Assembly (NCBI RefSeq): GCF_007997155.1
Contig: NZ_VORT01000005.1
Coordinates: forward strand, 124,001-188,000
Direction: 5' to 3'
Source of the DNA: Aequorivita antarctica
Lineage (GTDB): Bacteria > Bacteroidota > Bacteroidia > Flavobacteriales > Flavobacteriaceae
DNA length: 64,000 nucleotides
Part shown: piece after piece, positions 1 to 9,047 of the stretch
How positions within the stretch are numbered: position 1 is the stretch's first letter
How the letters are laid out: every line of letters begins with the position of its first letter
Position numbers and translations under genes: made by a program
The notes under the pieces: model-generated
Seen by the model: the letters and a program-made list of their open reading frames with translations, nothing else
Database searches by the model: none
What the model was told of the DNA's origin: nothing

Positions 1-541
1 CCGCAGTCATTAAGGTTTCAAAACGTATCATTTTGTTCAAAAATCCTGGACTTTTTTCATAAGCACCATAGCCCAAAACCAATTGTTTTTCGTCTGAAAA
101 TTTATCGGCCATTATAGCCAACCACTCCGTTGATGCGGGATAACAATCTGCATCGGTGAATATAAGTCGGGTGTTTTTTGCGCGTTTAATGCCAAGAGTT
201 AAAGCGTATTTTTTGTTGGCCCAAAAGGCTTCGTTGTTTTTCACATTAACAATTTGGATGCGTGAGTCATTTTCCGCAAAACTTTCCATTACTTCCAAAG
301 TTTCGTCAACCGAGGCGTCGTTTATAAGTATAATTTCAAAATTTGAATAATCTTGCTGTTGCCAAAACGGAATATTTTTTTTAAGATTTTCAGCTTCGTT
401 TTTGGCACAGACAATAAGAGAGACGGAATATTTCTCCGAAGTAATTCTTTCTGAAGTTTTTAAAAAAGCAAGTTTCGAAAAAAAGAGGTAATAAACACAG
501 TTAATCAACGCGACCGCGCCAAAAACGTAAAGTAACACCAT
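1..541 (-). CDS. Glycosyltransferase family 2 protein (3' end outside window)
   Basis: My own reading of the minus strand from the ATG at 541 gives one open frame running off the window start (about 180 residues). It begins with a hydrophobic segment (MVLLYVFGAVALINCVYYLF), then shows a GT-A nucleotide-diphospho-sugar transferase fold: VSLIVCAKNEAENL, ILINDASVDET and a DAD-type metal-binding site in IFTDADCYPAS. These are hallmarks of family 2 glycosyltransferases. A membrane-anchored enzyme adding sugars to a lipid or envelope polymer is the likely role; the acceptor cannot be told. The C-terminal part is missing because the window starts here, not because the gene is broken. Confidence 0.85.
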   Translation of the reverse strand, partial: MVLLYVFGAVALINCVYYLFFSKLAFLKTSERITSEKYSVSLIVCAKNEAENLKKNIPFWQQQDYSNFEIILINDASVDETLEVMESFAENDSRIQIVNVKNNEAFWANKKYALTLGIKRAKNTRLIFTDADCYPASTEWLAIMADKFSDEKQLVLGYGAYEKSPGFLNKMIRFETLMTA

Positions 542-587
542 AAAGATTTATGATTTTAGATAGTTGATTTGTGTTTGAATGTGGTAT

Positions 588-812
588 TTATTTGGAATTA
601 GAAGTTTCCAATTTGTGGCTTTCCTCTGCACAGTTTTCAAACTGATCTGGAGTTTTTCCGCAGTAACCGCAAGCTTGACCTTCTTTGTTCAAAAAAGGGC
701 TTTGACTGGCGCAGGTTCCGGCAAATTTACCGTCCTTTTTGGCCCATAATTTAATTGCGATACCGGCAACTGCAAGTAATAATAATACTAATGTTATAAG
801 TAAAAGTTTCAT
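588..812 (-). CDS. Small cysteine-rich membrane-anchored protein
   Basis: A 74-residue protein with one N-terminal membrane segment (about residues 2-22) followed by a short soluble tail with four cysteines, GTCAS, ACGYCGK and ENCAEE. The layout (one helix, then G-T/S-C and C-x-x-C motifs) recalls NqrM-type maturation proteins of the Na+-NQR complex, but the match is too weak to name it. It lies 46 bp upstream of the glycosyltransferase on the same strand and has its own -7 box at 830-837. A small redox or metal-handling membrane protein is a reasonable guess; the function is unknown. Confidence 0.7.
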   Translation of the reverse strand: MKLLLITLVLLLLAVAGIAIKLWAKKDGKFAGTCASQSPFLNKEGQACGYCGKTPDQFENCAEESHKLETSNSK

Positions 813-829
813 GACTTTATTTTAAAGTG

Positions 830-837
830 CAAAAATA
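830..837 (-). promoter_or_regulatory. -7 promoter element of the small cysteine-rich gene
   Basis: On the minus strand this reads TATTTTTG, a perfect match to the Bacteroidota -7 consensus TAnnTTTG, 18 nt before the ATG at 812. No convincing -33 TTG was found. It lies in the divergent region shared with the fasciclin gene. Confidence 0.45.
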
Positions 838-870
838 CAATCTTTCTTGTTGTTTTGCTCGGAATTTAAG

Positions 871-878
871 TATTTTTA
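871..878 (+). promoter_or_regulatory. Probable -7 element of the fasciclin gene
   Basis: TATTTTTA matches TAnnTTTG in seven of eight positions. TTG triplets at 847-852 lie at a plausible -33 distance. The start codon is at 903. Confidence 0.35.
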
Positions 879-902
879 GCCTCCATTTTAAATATTTTAA
901 CG

Positions 903-1529
903 ATGCCGAAATCATTCGCTTTTTTATTCATTTCTATGTTCGCCTTATTGATTTTTTCATGCAAAAATGAAACACAAGACTCCAAAAAAATGGAAACTGA
1001 AAGCGCAGTTTTGGATACGGTCCAGAAACCACCGATGAAGCGAGCTCCTAAAAAAGACTTGACGCCAGAAGATATTGCTTTGATAAAAAGTGTAATGTCC
1101 CGCATAATGACCGAACCACAGTTAAAACAATATGCAAGTTATTTGGTAACCGCTGGCATGGGAACGATGCTTTCAGAAGATAAAGGACCTTATACTGTTT
1201 TTGCTCCTTCAACAATTGCACTTGAATCTTTTACAGGGGAGAAAAAGAAATTTTATGCTACGCCAGACAATAAACCGAAGTTGGAAGAAATGTTGAAATC
1301 ATACATAGTTCAGGGGAAAATGGATAAAGAAATTTTGCTGCAAACCATCAATAAAAGTGGAAAGGTGAAGTTGAAAACGCTTGCTGGGGTTACTTTAACA
1401 GCTACAAAATCTGGTGAAGATATCGTTATTTCTGACGGAAAAGGAGCAAATGCGAAAGTATTGAAAGGTAGTATTGAAAGTTCAAACGGAGTGGTTTACG
1501 TTTTGGATGGTTTGCTGAATGCTAACTAA
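903..1529 (+). CDS. Fasciclin (FAS1) domain lipoprotein
   Basis: A 208-residue exported protein. The N-terminus is a lipoprotein signal with lipobox LIFSC, so Cys20 would be lipidated. After a Lys/Pro-rich linker comes one FAS1 (beta-Ig-H3/fasciclin) domain, about residues 70-207, with the typical PYTVFAPSTIAL (H1-like) and NGVVYVLDGLL (H2-like) motifs. FAS1 domains mediate cell-surface adhesion or matrix contacts; the ligand here is unknown. The gene diverges from the small membrane-protein gene, and its stop codon overlaps that of murB by 4 bp in convergent orientation. Confidence 0.88.
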   Translation: MPKSFAFLFISMFALLIFSCKNETQDSKKMETESAVLDTVQKPPMKRAPKKDLTPEDIALIKSVMSRIMTEPQLKQYASYLVTAGMGTMLSEDKGPYTVFAPSTIALESFTGEKKKFYATPDNKPKLEEMLKSYIVQGKMDKEILLQTINKSGKVKLKTLAGVTLTATKSGEDIVISDGKGANAKVLKGSIESSNGVVYVLDGLLNAN

Positions 1530-2539
1530 AAAACGTTCACTTCCGGTTCAATAAAAATTCCGGTCATTCCCTTTACCTTTTTTTGGATATCCATGGCGAG
1601 TTGCCAGATTTCCTTACCTGTGGCGTTTCCATAATTCACCAAAACCAGAGCTTGATTTTTGTGAACACCTGCGTCGCCGAAACGCTGCCCTTTATATCCT
1701 GATTTTTCAATTAGCCAACCTGCGGGAATTTTAAATTCCGTTGGTGATACTTCATAAAAAGGAGCTTCAGGAAACTTTCTTCTAAATTCCTGAAATGTTT
1801 CTGAATCAATCATAGGGTTTTTAAAGAAACTGCCACTATTACCCAAAACCTTTGGGTCTGGAAGTTTTGATTGGCGAATGGCGATTACCGCTTCGGAAAT
1901 ATCTTTGATGGTGGGTTTTTCAATATTTTTTTCGGCCAAGTTCTTCTGAATATCGCCGTAGGAAATACTGGTTTTGTGATGTTTTTTAGTAAGTCGAAAA
2001 GTTACGCTGGTAATGATGTATTTTCCTTTTGCTTCATTTTTGAAGATGGAGTTTCGGTAGTTAAAAGCACATTCGGCTTTGGTAAATTCCCGTTCCTTTA
2101 AAGTTTTAATTTCAATTGTATTACAACTTTCAAAAGTATCTTTCAATTCCACGCCATAGGCGCCAATATTCTGGATGGGGGCAGTGCCAATGTTTCCTGG
2201 AATTAATGAGAGATTTTCTAAACCACCAAAATCTTTTGAAATACAATATTGAACAAACGAATGCCAGTTTTCTCCGGCCATTGCTTTTACAAAAACTTCC
2301 GTTTCAGTTTCTTTTAGGATTTCAGTTCCCTTTAAGTTTATGTGAAGCACAAACGAATTCAAATCACCAGTCAATAGCATATTACTTCCTCCACCGAGGA
2401 TGAAAAGCTCTTCGGCAGGTTTTTCGGAAAGTACTTGTTTTAGTTCGTTAATACTTTCAACCGAAACAAAATAGCGAGCCTTGCAATCTATGCCAAAAGT
2501 ATTGTAATTTTTAAGCGATTTGTTTTCTTCAACACGCAT
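1526..2539 (-). CDS. murB: UDP-N-acetylmuramate dehydrogenase (MurB)
   Basis: Reduces UDP-GlcNAc-enolpyruvate to UDP-MurNAc with NADPH and FAD, the second committed step of peptidoglycan synthesis in the cytoplasm. The 337-residue protein shows the FAD-binding region (NTFGIDCKARYF, LGGGSNMLL, LSLIPGNIGTAPIQNIGAYG), the catalytic-serine loop GNSGSFFKNP and the C-terminal IEKSGYKGQRFGDAGVH. The length, close to 340, matches type I MurB (E. coli-like). The ATG overlaps the stop of the upstream aminotransferase gene (TAATG on the minus strand), so the two are probably translationally coupled. Confidence 0.97.
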   Translation of the reverse strand: MRVEENKSLKNYNTFGIDCKARYFVSVESINELKQVLSEKPAEELFILGGGSNMLLTGDLNSFVLHINLKGTEILKETETEVFVKAMAGENWHSFVQYCISKDFGGLENLSLIPGNIGTAPIQNIGAYGVELKDTFESCNTIEIKTLKEREFTKAECAFNYRNSIFKNEAKGKYIITSVTFRLTKKHHKTSISYGDIQKNLAEKNIEKPTIKDISEAVIAIRQSKLPDPKVLGNSGSFFKNPMIDSETFQEFRRKFPEAPFYEVSPTEFKIPAGWLIEKSGYKGQRFGDAGVHKNQALVLVNYGNATGKEIWQLAMDIQKKVKGMTGIFIEPEVNVF

Positions 2540-3729
2540 TAATCCTTATATTTCTGAAGGGCAATTTTCAAGATTTCCACTGCCCGAACCAGGCTTTCTT
2601 TTTTCAAAACGTAAGCAATCCGAATTTGGTTCAAGCCTACGCCAGGGCTGGAATAGAAACCTGCGGCGGGAGCCACCATAATGGTTTCGCCTTTGTCGTC
2701 AAATTCTTCCAAAAGCCACTGCGCAAAAGCGTCACTGTTTTTTATGGGAAGTTGCACTATGCAATAAAACGCACCTTTTGGTTCGCCCACTTGCACTCCG
2801 GGAATAGCTTTTAAAGCATTAACCAATGTGTTTCTTCTGTCTTGATATTCAACAATTACTTCGTCAAAATAGCTTTGTGGAGTTTGCAAAGCCGCTTCAC
2901 TCGCGATCTGTGCAAATGTTGGAGGGCTTAGTCTTGCCTGTGCAAATTTGAGTGCAGTAGCTATAACCTGTTTGTTTTTTGAAACCAAATAGCCAATACG
3001 CGCACCGCACATGCTATATCTTTTTGAAACTGAATCGATAATGATTCCGTTTTCTGCTAAGCTTTCCTCTTCAAGAATGGAGTAGTGGTTGTAACCATCA
3101 TAGGTAAACTCACGATACACTTCGTCTGCAACCAAAAACAAGTCGTGTTTTTTTACAATTTTAGCCAAGGTTTGTATTTCTTCCTTAGAATAGAGATATC
3201 CGGTTGGATTTCCTGGGTTGCAAATTAGGATTGCCTTTGTTCTTGGTGTAATTAGTTTTTCAAACTCCGAAATGGGAGGTAACGCAAAATTGTTTTCAAT
3301 CTTTGAAATAACTGGAACAATCTTTACGTCTGAAGCTGTTGCAAAACCGTTGTAATTCGCATAAAATGGTTCAGGGATTATAATTTCATCACCTGCATCT
3401 GCAATACTTCCCATAGCAAACAGAAGTGCTTCACTACCACCAGTTGTAACAATGATATTATTTGCTTCAACAGGAATGTTGTTGTTTTTATAATAATTTG
3501 CAATTTTTTCGCGGTATTCTTGCGAGCCTTCGGAACGGGTATAGGCAAGAATTTCCAAATTGTGGTTTGCCACGGCTTCCATCGCAATTTCGGGCGATTT
3601 AATATCAGGCTGACCAATGTTTAGGTGATATACGGTTTTATTTGCTTTGTAGGCTTTTTCTGCGTATGGTACCAGTTTGCGGATGGGTGATTCCGGCATG
3701 TTTTTCCCTTTATTTGAAACTGAAGGCAT
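2539..3729 (-). CDS. Pyridoxal-phosphate aminotransferase, class I/II (aspartate aminotransferase-like)
   Basis: A 396-residue fold-type I aminotransferase. Visible landmarks are LNIGQPDI near the N-terminus, the phosphate-cup region TTGGSEAL, the substrate-binding ICNPGNPTG, the DEVYREF motif and the PLP-lysine motif DSVSKRYSMCGARIG, followed by a conserved arginine in QIRIAYV. The family transfers amino groups between aspartate or related amino acids and 2-oxo acids; exact substrate preference cannot be read from sequence. It is the first gene of a two-gene unit with murB. An unusually short leader (about 114 bp) separates it from the divergent aspartyl protease. Confidence 0.93.
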   Translation of the reverse strand: MPSVSNKGKNMPESPIRKLVPYAEKAYKANKTVYHLNIGQPDIKSPEIAMEAVANHNLEILAYTRSEGSQEYREKIANYYKNNNIPVEANNIIVTTGGSEALLFAMGSIADAGDEIIIPEPFYANYNGFATASDVKIVPVISKIENNFALPPISEFEKLITPRTKAILICNPGNPTGYLYSKEEIQTLAKIVKKHDLFLVADEVYREFTYDGYNHYSILEEESLAENGIIIDSVSKRYSMCGARIGYLVSKNKQVIATALKFAQARLSPPTFAQIASEAALQTPQSYFDEVIVEYQDRRNTLVNALKAIPGVQVGEPKGAFYCIVQLPIKNSDAFAQWLLEEFDDKGETIMVAPAAGFYSSPGVGLNQIRIAYVLKKESLVRAVEILKIALQKYKD

Positions 3730-3843
3730 AGTGTATTTATTTGTCGCAAAGTTGCAAAATATATTTTATAATTCCATTGTGACCATAGCAACATTCGCCT
3801 TTTTTTTATACCTTCAACTGTTTTCAAAAAAATTCTTAAAAAT

Positions 3844-5172
3844 TTGCGCAAATCATGGTTTTTTCTTGTGATAGTTTGCTTTTGTGCCTCAATTTCGGCA
3901 CAAACGGGCTTTTTTTTGCAAAATAATAAAAAGAAGAGTCGAATCCCTTTTCGATTGGTGAACAATCTACCTATTGTTGAAGTGGAAATCAACGGCTCCA
4001 CACTATCCTTTATTCTTGATACGGGGGTGAGATCTAGCATCCTTTTTAGTTTGGAAGCATCTGATAGTGTTCAGTTTCGGAACACATCTCCCTTATTTTT
4101 GCAAGGTTTGGGAGCTGGGGGAACAATAGAAGCTCTCAAAAGTTTAAACAATAAAGTTAAAGTTGGCGATGCAATGGACTGGAACCACTCCATCTACATT
4201 ATTTTTGATAGTTCTCTTAATTTTTCTCCAAGAATGGGCATTCCGATCCACGGTATTTTGGGGAATGAATTTTTTCAGAATTTCATTGTTAAGATTAATT
4301 ATTCTTCCCAATTCATAACCATTTATGACCCTAAAAAGTATTCTTTAAAATCTTGCAAAAAATGTGAGGATCTACCTTTAAATTTTGTGGGAAGCAAACC
4401 GTATATTTCTTTAAAAGTTGCTTCACAGGAAAAGGAGGAAGAAGTTAAGTTACTCGTTGATTCTGGCTCAAGTGATGTGATTTGGCTTTTTGATGATTAC
4501 GATTTCATTAAAGAAACCCCTAAAAATTATTTTAAAGATTTTTTGGGGCTTGGACTTAGTGGAAATATATTTGGCAAGCGTGCCCGAATTCCAGACCTTA
4601 TTTTGGGCAATTACCATCTAAAAGAAGTGAATACTTCCTTCCCCGAAGAAATTGCAATAATGAAAGCTCGCTATTACGAAGACAGGGACGGTAGTTTGGG
4701 TGGTGGTTTTTTGAGTAGGTTTACTGTTACTTTTGATTATGGGAACAAACTGGTTCGATTTAAGAAAAACAGTAAATTTAACGACCCTTTCAATTATAAT
4801 ATGAGCGGGATAACGCTTGAGCATGATGGAATGGAACTGGTGAAAGAAAAACAGCAATCTCCTGTTTTTTCAGACAGAGCAAACCAATTTGATAATTTCA
4901 CAAGAAACAGCGTATCGATAACAACCGAAATCCATTTCTCATTGGTTCCAAAATATGTTGTGGCCGAAGTACGCGAAGGTTCTCCGGCTGCTTTGGCTGG
5001 AATTGAGAAAGGAGATGAAGTAATAAGCATAAATGGAAAGCCTAGTTATCAATATGAACTCTACCAATTGATCGAAATGTTCTCAACCGATGAAGGCAAA
5101 CGGATATATATAGAGTTTAAAAGAGGCTTATACACAAACAGGGTAAAATTCTACCTTAAAAGTGTATTCTAA
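3844..5172 (+). CDS. Exported retropepsin-like aspartyl protease with C-terminal PDZ domain (copy 1)
   Basis: The only good signal peptide begins at a TTG codon (MRKSWFFLVIVCFCASISAQ); no in-frame ATG precedes it, so a TTG start is proposed. Two aspartyl-protease half-sites are present, FILDTG (about residue 59) and LLVDSGSSD (about residue 206), as expected for a single chain carrying both lobes. Between them is a conserved CKKC pair (about 171-174). A PDZ domain occupies about residues 365-440 (VREGSPAALAGIEKGDEVISING). A periplasmic or surface protease is likely. A close paralogue lies at 45524-46897; most residues are identical over nearly the whole length. Confidence 0.88.
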   Translation: MRKSWFFLVIVCFCASISAQTGFFLQNNKKKSRIPFRLVNNLPIVEVEINGSTLSFILDTGVRSSILFSLEASDSVQFRNTSPLFLQGLGAGGTIEALKSLNNKVKVGDAMDWNHSIYIIFDSSLNFSPRMGIPIHGILGNEFFQNFIVKINYSSQFITIYDPKKYSLKSCKKCEDLPLNFVGSKPYISLKVASQEKEEEVKLLVDSGSSDVIWLFDDYDFIKETPKNYFKDFLGLGLSGNIFGKRARIPDLILGNYHLKEVNTSFPEEIAIMKARYYEDRDGSLGGGFLSRFTVTFDYGNKLVRFKKNSKFNDPFNYNMSGITLEHDGMELVKEKQQSPVFSDRANQFDNFTRNSVSITTEIHFSLVPKYVVAEVREGSPAALAGIEKGDEVISINGKPSYQYELYQLIEMFSTDEGKRIYIEFKRGLYTNRVKFYLKSVF

Positions 5173-5216
5173 AAAAAAATTCGGCTGGAGAAAATTGCTC
5201 CAGCCGAATTTTTTTT
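5171..5216. terminator. Bidirectional intrinsic terminator
   Basis: An inverted repeat with stem TTCGGCTGGAG / CTCCAGCCGAA and a 7-nt loop is flanked by an A-run on the left and a T-run on the right. It can therefore terminate both the protease gene (plus) and the convergent DUF1573 gene (minus). Confidence 0.88.
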
Positions 5217-5229
5217 AAGAGTAAAGTTT

Positions 5230-5625
5230 TTAGCTTTTTTCCAAAACACTACTGGAGTCGCTCATCACTTCACCTTTTATTTTTAAGGCCACCATAGGTT
5301 CGCTTGCATTTGAATAAACGGTAATAGTTTTTCTGATTGGACCAACACGGTTGGTGTCATACTTAACCTGAATGGTGCTGCTAGCGCCAGGAGCAATGGG
5401 GCCATCGGGTTTTTTTGGGACAGTACATCCACAGCTGGATTTTACATCACTAATAATAAGGGGAGCATCTCCTGTATTAGTGAATTCAAATACGCGAACG
5501 CCATCACTACCTTTTGCAATGGTGCCGTAGTCCACGGTGTCGTCCTTGAAACTAATTTTTGCTTGTTGCGCCTGTGCGGCAAAACCGATAAAGGCAACAA
5601 GAGCCATAAGAGCTAATTTTTTCAT
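5230..5625 (-). CDS. DUF1573 domain-containing exported protein
   Basis: A 131-residue protein with a clear signal peptide (MKKLALMALVAFIGFAAQAQ). A single DUF1573 (immunoglobulin-like, ASPM/HYDIN-related) beta-sandwich follows, with the diagnostic FEFTNTGDAPLII, SSCGCT and IQVKYDTNRVGPI motifs. The CGC pair is a hallmark of the family. The proteins are abundant in Bacteroidota and located in the periplasm or outer membrane; their precise function is not established. The gene is monocistronic, ending at the shared terminator. Confidence 0.9.
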   Translation of the reverse strand: MKKLALMALVAFIGFAAQAQQAKISFKDDTVDYGTIAKGSDGVRVFEFTNTGDAPLIISDVKSSCGCTVPKKPDGPIAPGASSTIQVKYDTNRVGPIRKTITVYSNASEPMVALKIKGEVMSDSSSVLEKS

Positions 5626-5715
5626 GATTTTGTTTTTTTAATGATTGCTAAAGTAAATAACTTTTGAACAACGAGCAAAATAACTTATTCACTTTTATTA
5701 TCCTTGAGATATAAT

Positions 5716-5723
5716 TACTTTTG
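5716..5723 (+). promoter_or_regulatory. -7 promoter element of valS
   Basis: TACTTTTG is a perfect TAnnTTTG box. It places the transcript start near 5730, downstream of the TTG at 5721 and upstream of the ATG at 5754, which decides in favour of the ATG start. Confidence 0.5.
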
Positions 5724-5753
5724 CATCTCATTGTACAAATACCAGACCAAAGT

Positions 5754-8384
5754 ATGGCTTTAGAAGCAAAATATAATGCAAAACAGATTGAAAACAAGTG
5801 GTATAGCTATTGGATGGAAAATAAATATTTTCATTCAGAAGTTGACGAGAGAACGCCATACACCATCGTCATTCCACCTCCAAACGTAACTGGTGTCCTG
5901 CACATGGGCCATATGCTCAACAATACCTTGCAAGATGTTTTGATTCGTCGTGCACGTTTACAGGGGTTTAACGCTTGCTGGGTACCGGGTACCGATCACG
6001 CCTCTATTGCTACGGAAGCTAAAGTGGTTGCAAAACTAAAAGCCGATGGAATTGATAAAGCAACCCTTTCCCGCGAAGAGTTTTTAGAACATGCTTGGGA
6101 CTGGACCCATAAACACGGTGGAATAATTCTGGAACAGCTTAAAAAACTTGGTGCCTCTTGCGATTGGAAACGAACCAAGTTCACTATGGACGAAGAAATG
6201 TCTGCTTCTGTGATAAAGGTATTTGTAGATTTATACCGAAAAGGAAACATCTATCGAGGTTATCGAATGGTTAATTGGGATCCCCAAGCAAAGACTACAC
6301 TTTCTGACGAAGAGGTTATTTACGAAGAAAAACAGGGAAATCTCTATTACCTGAACTATAAAATTGAAGGTAGCGATGATATATTGACCATCGCCACAAC
6401 TCGTCCTGAAACCATTTTAGGCGATACTGCAATATGTATAAACCCAAATGACGAGCGTTTTGCTCACCTTCGAGGAAAAAAAGCCATTGTTCCCGTTAGC
6501 AATCGCGTGATTCCTATCATTGAAGACGAATATGTAGATATCGAGTTTGGTACAGGTTGCTTAAAAGTAACCCCTGCACACGATGAAAACGACAAGATGC
6601 TGGGCGACAAACACAATCTTGAAATCATAGATATTCTGAATGACAATGGAACCTTGAACAGTTTCGGCCTTCATTACGAAGGTAAAGACCGTTTCGTGGT
6701 TCGTAAGGAAATAGTAAAGGAACTTGAAGAAATGGGCGTGGTTTCAAAAATTGAGACCCATATGCACAAAGTTGGTACGAGCGAGCGTACTGGTGCAGTA
6801 ATAGAGCCAAAACTCAGCGACCAATGGTTCCTTAAAATGAAAGAACTTGCACAGCCTGCTTTAGATGCCGTGCTTGAAAAAGAGGTGCATCTTTTCCCAG
6901 AAAAATTCATAAATACATACCGCCACTGGATGGAAAACGTGCGAGATTGGAACATCTCTCGCCAACTTTGGTGGGGACAACAAATCCCAGCGTATTTCTA
7001 CGGTGATGGTAAAGAAGATTTCGTAGTTGCCGAAACCATTGAAGAAGCGCTTAAACTAGCAAAAGAGAAAACCAATAACTCACAACTCACCGCAAGCGAA
7101 TTAAAACAAGATCCAGATGCGCTAGACACTTGGTTCTCCTCGTGGTTATGGCCAATAAGCGTTTTCAACGGAATCTTGGAGCCGGATAACAAAGAAGTTA
7201 ATTATTACTACCCGACTAACGACCTCGTTACCGCCCCCGAAATATTGTTTTTCTGGGTAGCAAGAATGATTATTGCTGGATACGAATACCGAAACGAAAA
7301 ACCGTTCACAAACGTTTACTTAACAGGAATCGTGCGTGATAAGCAACGTAGAAAAATGAGTAAATCCCTAGGTAACTCTCCTGATCCTATAGATTTAATG
7401 AACGTTTACGGTGCCGATGGTGTGCGTGTAGGGATGCTTTTAAGCTCTCCAGCGGGTAACGATTTAATGTTCGACGAAGACCTCTGCAAACAGGGGAGCG
7501 GCTTCGTAAACAAAATCTGGAACGCTTACCGTTTAATTGACGGTTGGGAAGTTTCCTTGGAAAAAGAACAATCCCAAAGCGACATTACCGCCCTGCACTG
7601 GTATAGAAACAAATTTCAAAAAACACTGGCAGAAATTGAAGATCATTACAGCAAATACCGAATCAGTGATGCTTTAATGTCAACTTATAAATTGGTTTGG
7701 GACGATTTCTGTTCTTGGCTTTTAGAAATGGTAAAACCACCTTTCGGCGAAAAGATTTCAGAAAAAACCTATTTGGAAGTAATATCTGTATTAGAAGATA
7801 ATTTAAAAGTATTACACCCTTTCGTTCCCTTTATTTCTGAGGAAATTTGGCAACACATCACACAACGTGATATTTCCGAAGCTTTAATAATTGCTGAATG
7901 GCCAAAAATGGAATCTTATAATGAACAAATCATAAAAGACTTCGAATTCGCTTCTGAGGTAATCTCCGGAATCCGTAACATCCGCAAAGAAAAAAACATT
8001 TCCTTTAAGGACACCATCAAGCTGTCAGTTCTTAATAACGACAATGCTTCAAAAGAATTTGATGCGGTAATATCAAAACTCGGCAATGTTTCAGAGTTGA
8101 ATTACATTTCAGAAAAACTGGATGGCGCCCTAACATTTCGCGTAAAGAGCAACGAATATTTCATCCCAATTACCGGTGCCTTAAACGTAGAAGAAGAAAT
8201 TGCAAAGCTTTCCGAAGAACTAAAATACACCGAAGGTTTCCTAAGAAGTGTTCAAGGGAAATTAAAAAACGAGCGTTTCGTAAGTGGCGCCCCCAAACAG
8301 GTTGTGGCTTTGGAAAAACAGAAAGAAGCGGATGCTTTGGCGAAGATTGAAACTTTGAAGGCTAGTCTTCAAGGATTAAAATAA
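5754..8384 (+). CDS. valS: Valine--tRNA ligase (ValRS)
   Basis: Charges tRNA-Val with valine in the cytoplasm and edits mischarged threonine. From the ATG at 5754 the product has 876 residues, normal for the family. The class I HIGH signature is in [15 protein letters not shown], the editing (CP1) domain includes [13 protein letters not shown], the KMSKS loop is [10 protein letters not shown], and a C-terminal coiled coil ([18 protein letters not shown]) contacts the tRNA. An in-frame TTG 33 nt upstream would add [11 protein letters not shown], which is not typical of ValRS and lies upstream of the inferred transcript start. The gene is monocistronic with a strong hairpin downstream. Confidence 0.98.
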   Translation: MALEAKYNAKQIENKWYSYWMENKYFHSEVDERTPYTIVIPPPNVTGVLHMGHMLNNTLQDVLIRRARLQGFNACWVPGTDHASIATEAKVVAKLKADGIDKATLSREEFLEHAWDWTHKHGGIILEQLKKLGASCDWKRTKFTMDEEMSASVIKVFVDLYRKGNIYRGYRMVNWDPQAKTTLSDEEVIYEEKQGNLYYLNYKIEGSDDILTIATTRPETILGDTAICINPNDERFAHLRGKKAIVPVSNRVIPIIEDEYVDIEFGTGCLKVTPAHDENDKMLGDKHNLEIIDILNDNGTLNSFGLHYEGKDRFVVRKEIVKELEEMGVVSKIETHMHKVGTSERTGAVIEPKLSDQWFLKMKELAQPALDAVLEKEVHLFPEKFINTYRHWMENVRDWNISRQLWWGQQIPAYFYGDGKEDFVVAETIEEALKLAKEKTNNSQLTASELKQDPDALDTWFSSWLWPISVFNGILEPDNKEVNYYYPTNDLVTAPEILFFWVARMIIAGYEYRNEKPFTNVYLTGIVRDKQRRKMSKSLGNSPDPIDLMNVYGADGVRVGMLLSSPAGNDLMFDEDLCKQGSGFVNKIWNAYRLIDGWEVSLEKEQSQSDITALHWYRNKFQKTLAEIEDHYSKYRISDALMSTYKLVWDDFCSWLLEMVKPPFGEKISEKTYLEVISVLEDNLKVLHPFVPFISEEIWQHITQRDISEALIIAEWPKMESYNEQIIKDFEFASEVISGIRNIRKEKNISFKDTIKLSVLNNDNASKEFDAVISKLGNVSELNYISEKLDGALTFRVKSNEYFIPITGALNVEEEIAKLSEELKYTEGFLRSVQGKLKNERFVSGAPKQVVALEKQKEADALAKIETLKASLQGLK

Positions 8385-8399
8385 TATTTTTTACTGAAT

Positions 8400-8437
8400 A
8401 AAAGACCTATCAGATTTTAAAATCTGATAGGTCTTTT
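8400..8437. terminator. Terminator after valS
   Basis: A perfect 38-bp inverted repeat (AAAAGACCTATCAGATTTT and its complement, no loop bases beyond the turn) with terminal A and T runs, 16 bp past the valS stop. It should terminate in both directions. Confidence 0.85.
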
Positions 8438-8537
8438 AAATTAAAAGCAGTTAAAAACTCTTAATTTATTCTAAAACAAGGTTAATTTCTAATTTTTGAA
8501 ATGTTTTGCCCGTAACTTGTTCACAAAGAAAACAATT

Positions 8538-8780
8538 ATGGACCAAGCAAAATATAATGAAATGGAAGCAATGCTTCACAAACTGGAAGATATAAAAAAC
8601 AGTCAAAAAAGTATTATTGACAAAATAAACCACGTAATAACAGATCTTTTCCAGCACCCAGATAAGGACTTAGAGAAAGCAATGGAAGCCGCCCACGAGC
8701 GCGCATCAGAAAATGTTGATAAAATTAGTGAAGCAATAGAGGATTACGAAATAGAATTCAACAAGGCACAGCAGGCCTAA
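8538..8780 (+). CDS. Small coiled-coil protein of unknown function
   Basis: From the ATG at 8538 (MDQAKYNEMEAM) the product is 80 residues, strongly charged and predicted almost wholly helical, with heptad-like spacing of Leu/Ile (MLHKLEDIKNSQKSIIDKIN). There is no signal peptide or membrane segment. A TTG 42 nt upstream extends the frame with MKCFARNLFTKK, which is less likely. It ends immediately next to the convergent acyl-CoA-binding gene: the two stop codons abut. Function unknown; the composition suggests a cytoplasmic oligomerising protein. Confidence 0.7.
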   Translation: MDQAKYNEMEAMLHKLEDIKNSQKSIIDKINHVITDLFQHPDKDLEKAMEAAHERASENVDKISEAIEDYEIEFNKAQQA

Positions 8781-9047
8781 TTACTTTCGGTATAAAAAGT
8801 ACTGATTCACGGCCTCAATATAGAGTTGTTTGGCCTCATCACAGGTAAGTCCGCGGGTTTGGAAAAGCGCATTGGTTTTAAAAGCAGAAATATGGGGCTT
8901 GCCGCCGGTCGGTGTATGGTCAGCATTAGTAGCTCGTTTATAATAAGCATATAATCGCAACAGAACATCTGCAGGAAAAGGCTCCGTATGCTCATTGATG
9001 CTCTTCACGGCATTCTTAAAGGCTATATCAAGCTCTTCCGAAGTCAT
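8781..9047 (-). CDS. Acyl-CoA-binding protein
   Basis: An 88-residue four-helix protein of the ACBP family, which binds medium and long-chain acyl-CoA esters in the cytosol. Diagnostic features are LRLYAYYKRATNADHTPTG, followed by a shortened version of the usual KWDAW region and the C-terminal LTCDEAKQLYIEAV. It is last in a minus-strand lipid unit: LUD protein, cdsA, psd, then this gene. Its ATG overlaps the psd stop by 1 bp (TAATG), so co-translation is likely. This fits a role in supplying or buffering acyl-CoA for phospholipid synthesis. Confidence 0.9.
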   Translation of the reverse strand: MTSEELDIAFKNAVKSINEHTEPFPADVLLRLYAYYKRATNADHTPTGGKPHISAFKTNALFQTRGLTCDEAKQLYIEAVNQYFLYRK

